64,000 nucleotides of DNA from Apteryx mantelli (lineage: Eukaryota; Chordata; Aves; Apterygiformes; Apterygidae), in NCBI RefSeq assembly GCF_036417845.1, contig NC_089978.1, positions 86,484,007 through 86,548,006 on the forward strand. The letters are read 5' to 3'. Each line of letters starts with the position of its first letter. The first letter of the stretch is position 1. Under the pieces are notes generated by a model. That model did no database searches, was not told where the DNA came from, and was given only the letters and a program-made list of their open reading frames with translations. Shown here in pieces: positions 62,984 to 64,000 of the stretch. Made by a program: the position numbers and the translations under genes.

Positions 62984-64000
62984 GTAAGAATGTGTAAGAA
63001 GGGTAGTTATGTTACAGAATTCAGAGCAATAGACACACTTAACAATGTGGTATGCGTAGCAGCAGAACTGTGAGTCTTTAAGAGGACTGTTAGTCTCTAA
63101 GTTAACCTCGAAGCCATCTCCAAGCCCTCTCTTAGCAATTCTTTCAGTGAGTGGAAAGGGCTGACAGGTATTTTTCAAAACATATTTCTGAGTAACAGGG
63201 TTTACACTAGTCGTCTAGGGACTCCAACCTGGCATGTTGTTGGAGTCTGCGCAGAGGAATAAACCTTAACTGTTCATGTCCTGTTGTGCAGCACTTGGTC
63301 CTGCTGCATTGGGAACCAGCAATGTGAAGAGCAGCACATGCTGCAGTAGGGACAGTGTGGCACAAGGGCAGCCCTTTAGGTGAAATTCTTGTGAATGTGA
63401 GTTGGTCAAAAATGTTAGGCTTCAGGTGCAGACTTGGTTCCAATCAGGCAGTCCTGACCATCTAGCTATTCCCTCCCTTTCAAGGAATGTTTCTGCCATT
63501 TACAATGCTTCATTTCCATACTTTTCCCCAAAAATTTTGTTGATGGGAAGAAAAATGTATTGGCTCACCCTGGTTCTTTGTACTGTACTTATTTGGAAAC
63601 TGATACTATCCCAGGTTTTGTGTGGTACGGATATGCTTAATTCTATGTGATTCAGTTTAATGACCAGCCTTCTTTGAGTCTAAGGGTCTAATGTGTAAGG
63701 ATCTACATAGTAATTGTAAAGAGCCTGGAAGAGTGTTTTGAGGGAAGAACAGGGAAAGAATCTTAGGGATGCATTGTAACAAAATCACAACAGATATCAG
63801 CCTTATAATGAAAGACCGTCGCAAGCAAACTAACTCAGTTAAGGAGAAAAGGCAGAAGTTTTAAAGATCCTGTAAGCTGAATTAGCTATGGCCACCCAGC
63901 TGTGCCTGGATATTGCAACTCTGACTATATACACTGTGGGATTTAGGGGTTTAGCCTTTAAGATAGTGAACGGCAGACTGGCTGCAGGAACGGGGCTACA
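62984..64000 (+). other. REPS2 intron 9 (start only)
   Basis: The intron begins GTAAGA and runs off the window. No sequence matching the next REPS2 segment is seen, nor any other feature. Confidence 0.75.

Noticed and set aside
1..64000. tRNA, rRNA, snRNA, CRISPR array or prokaryotic-type operons
   Set aside because: I scanned for tRNA B-box-like sequence, U6-like starts, spaced direct repeats and dense same-strand frames and saw none. Introns, CpG island and LINE fossils show this is a vertebrate genome.

Overview
The window is vertebrate nuclear DNA, most likely from a bird. It is AT-rich with a single-copy look. It holds one intron-rich protein gene behind a CpG island, and its interspersed repeats are sparse and mostly CR1-type LINE fossils plus one solo LTR. 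I see no bacterial operons, CRISPR arrays, tRNA or rRNA genes. Species identification rests on inference only.

The only protein gene I can support is REPS2 (RALBP1-associated Eps15-homology-domain protein 2, also POB1) on the + strand. I assembled nine exons by hand: 8425-8643, 44694-44817, 47039-47187, 48762-48885, 51832-51929, 55908-56046, 58124-58187, 59878-60020 and 62889-62983. All junctions are GT-AG and the reading frame stays open across every one. The exons give 385 codons, about 58% of the 660-residue human protein. The proline-rich region and the C-terminal coiled coil that binds RalBP1 must lie beyond position 64000. In human the gene is on Xp22; the matching block in chicken is on chromosome 1.

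Layout: 1-7.8 kb is upstream DNA with no recognisable gene. It carries a well-preserved solo LTR at 3788-4578 with a 5-bp target-site duplication. A CpG-island promoter, GC-rich 5' leader and exon 1 occupy about 7.87-8.8 kb. A 36-kb intron 1 follows, holding simple repeats, CR1 fossils and several GC/CpG-rich patches. One of these, at about 42.3-43.2 kb, lies 1.5 kb before exon 2. From 44.7 to 63 kb, exons 2-9 are spaced 1.6-4 kb apart. The start of intron 9 fills the rest.

In the encoded part, exons 1-3 make a degenerate N-terminal EH domain. Exons 4-5 make a Ser/Pro-rich linker. Exons 6-8 make a canonical EH domain with an EF-hand calcium loop and the NPF-pocket tryptophan. Known family biology places the protein in Ral/RalBP1-linked control of receptor endocytosis. 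I found no undescribed biological system. The most useful follow-ups are the possible internal promoter before exon 2, the LTR upstream of the gene, and a candidate microexon in intron 8.
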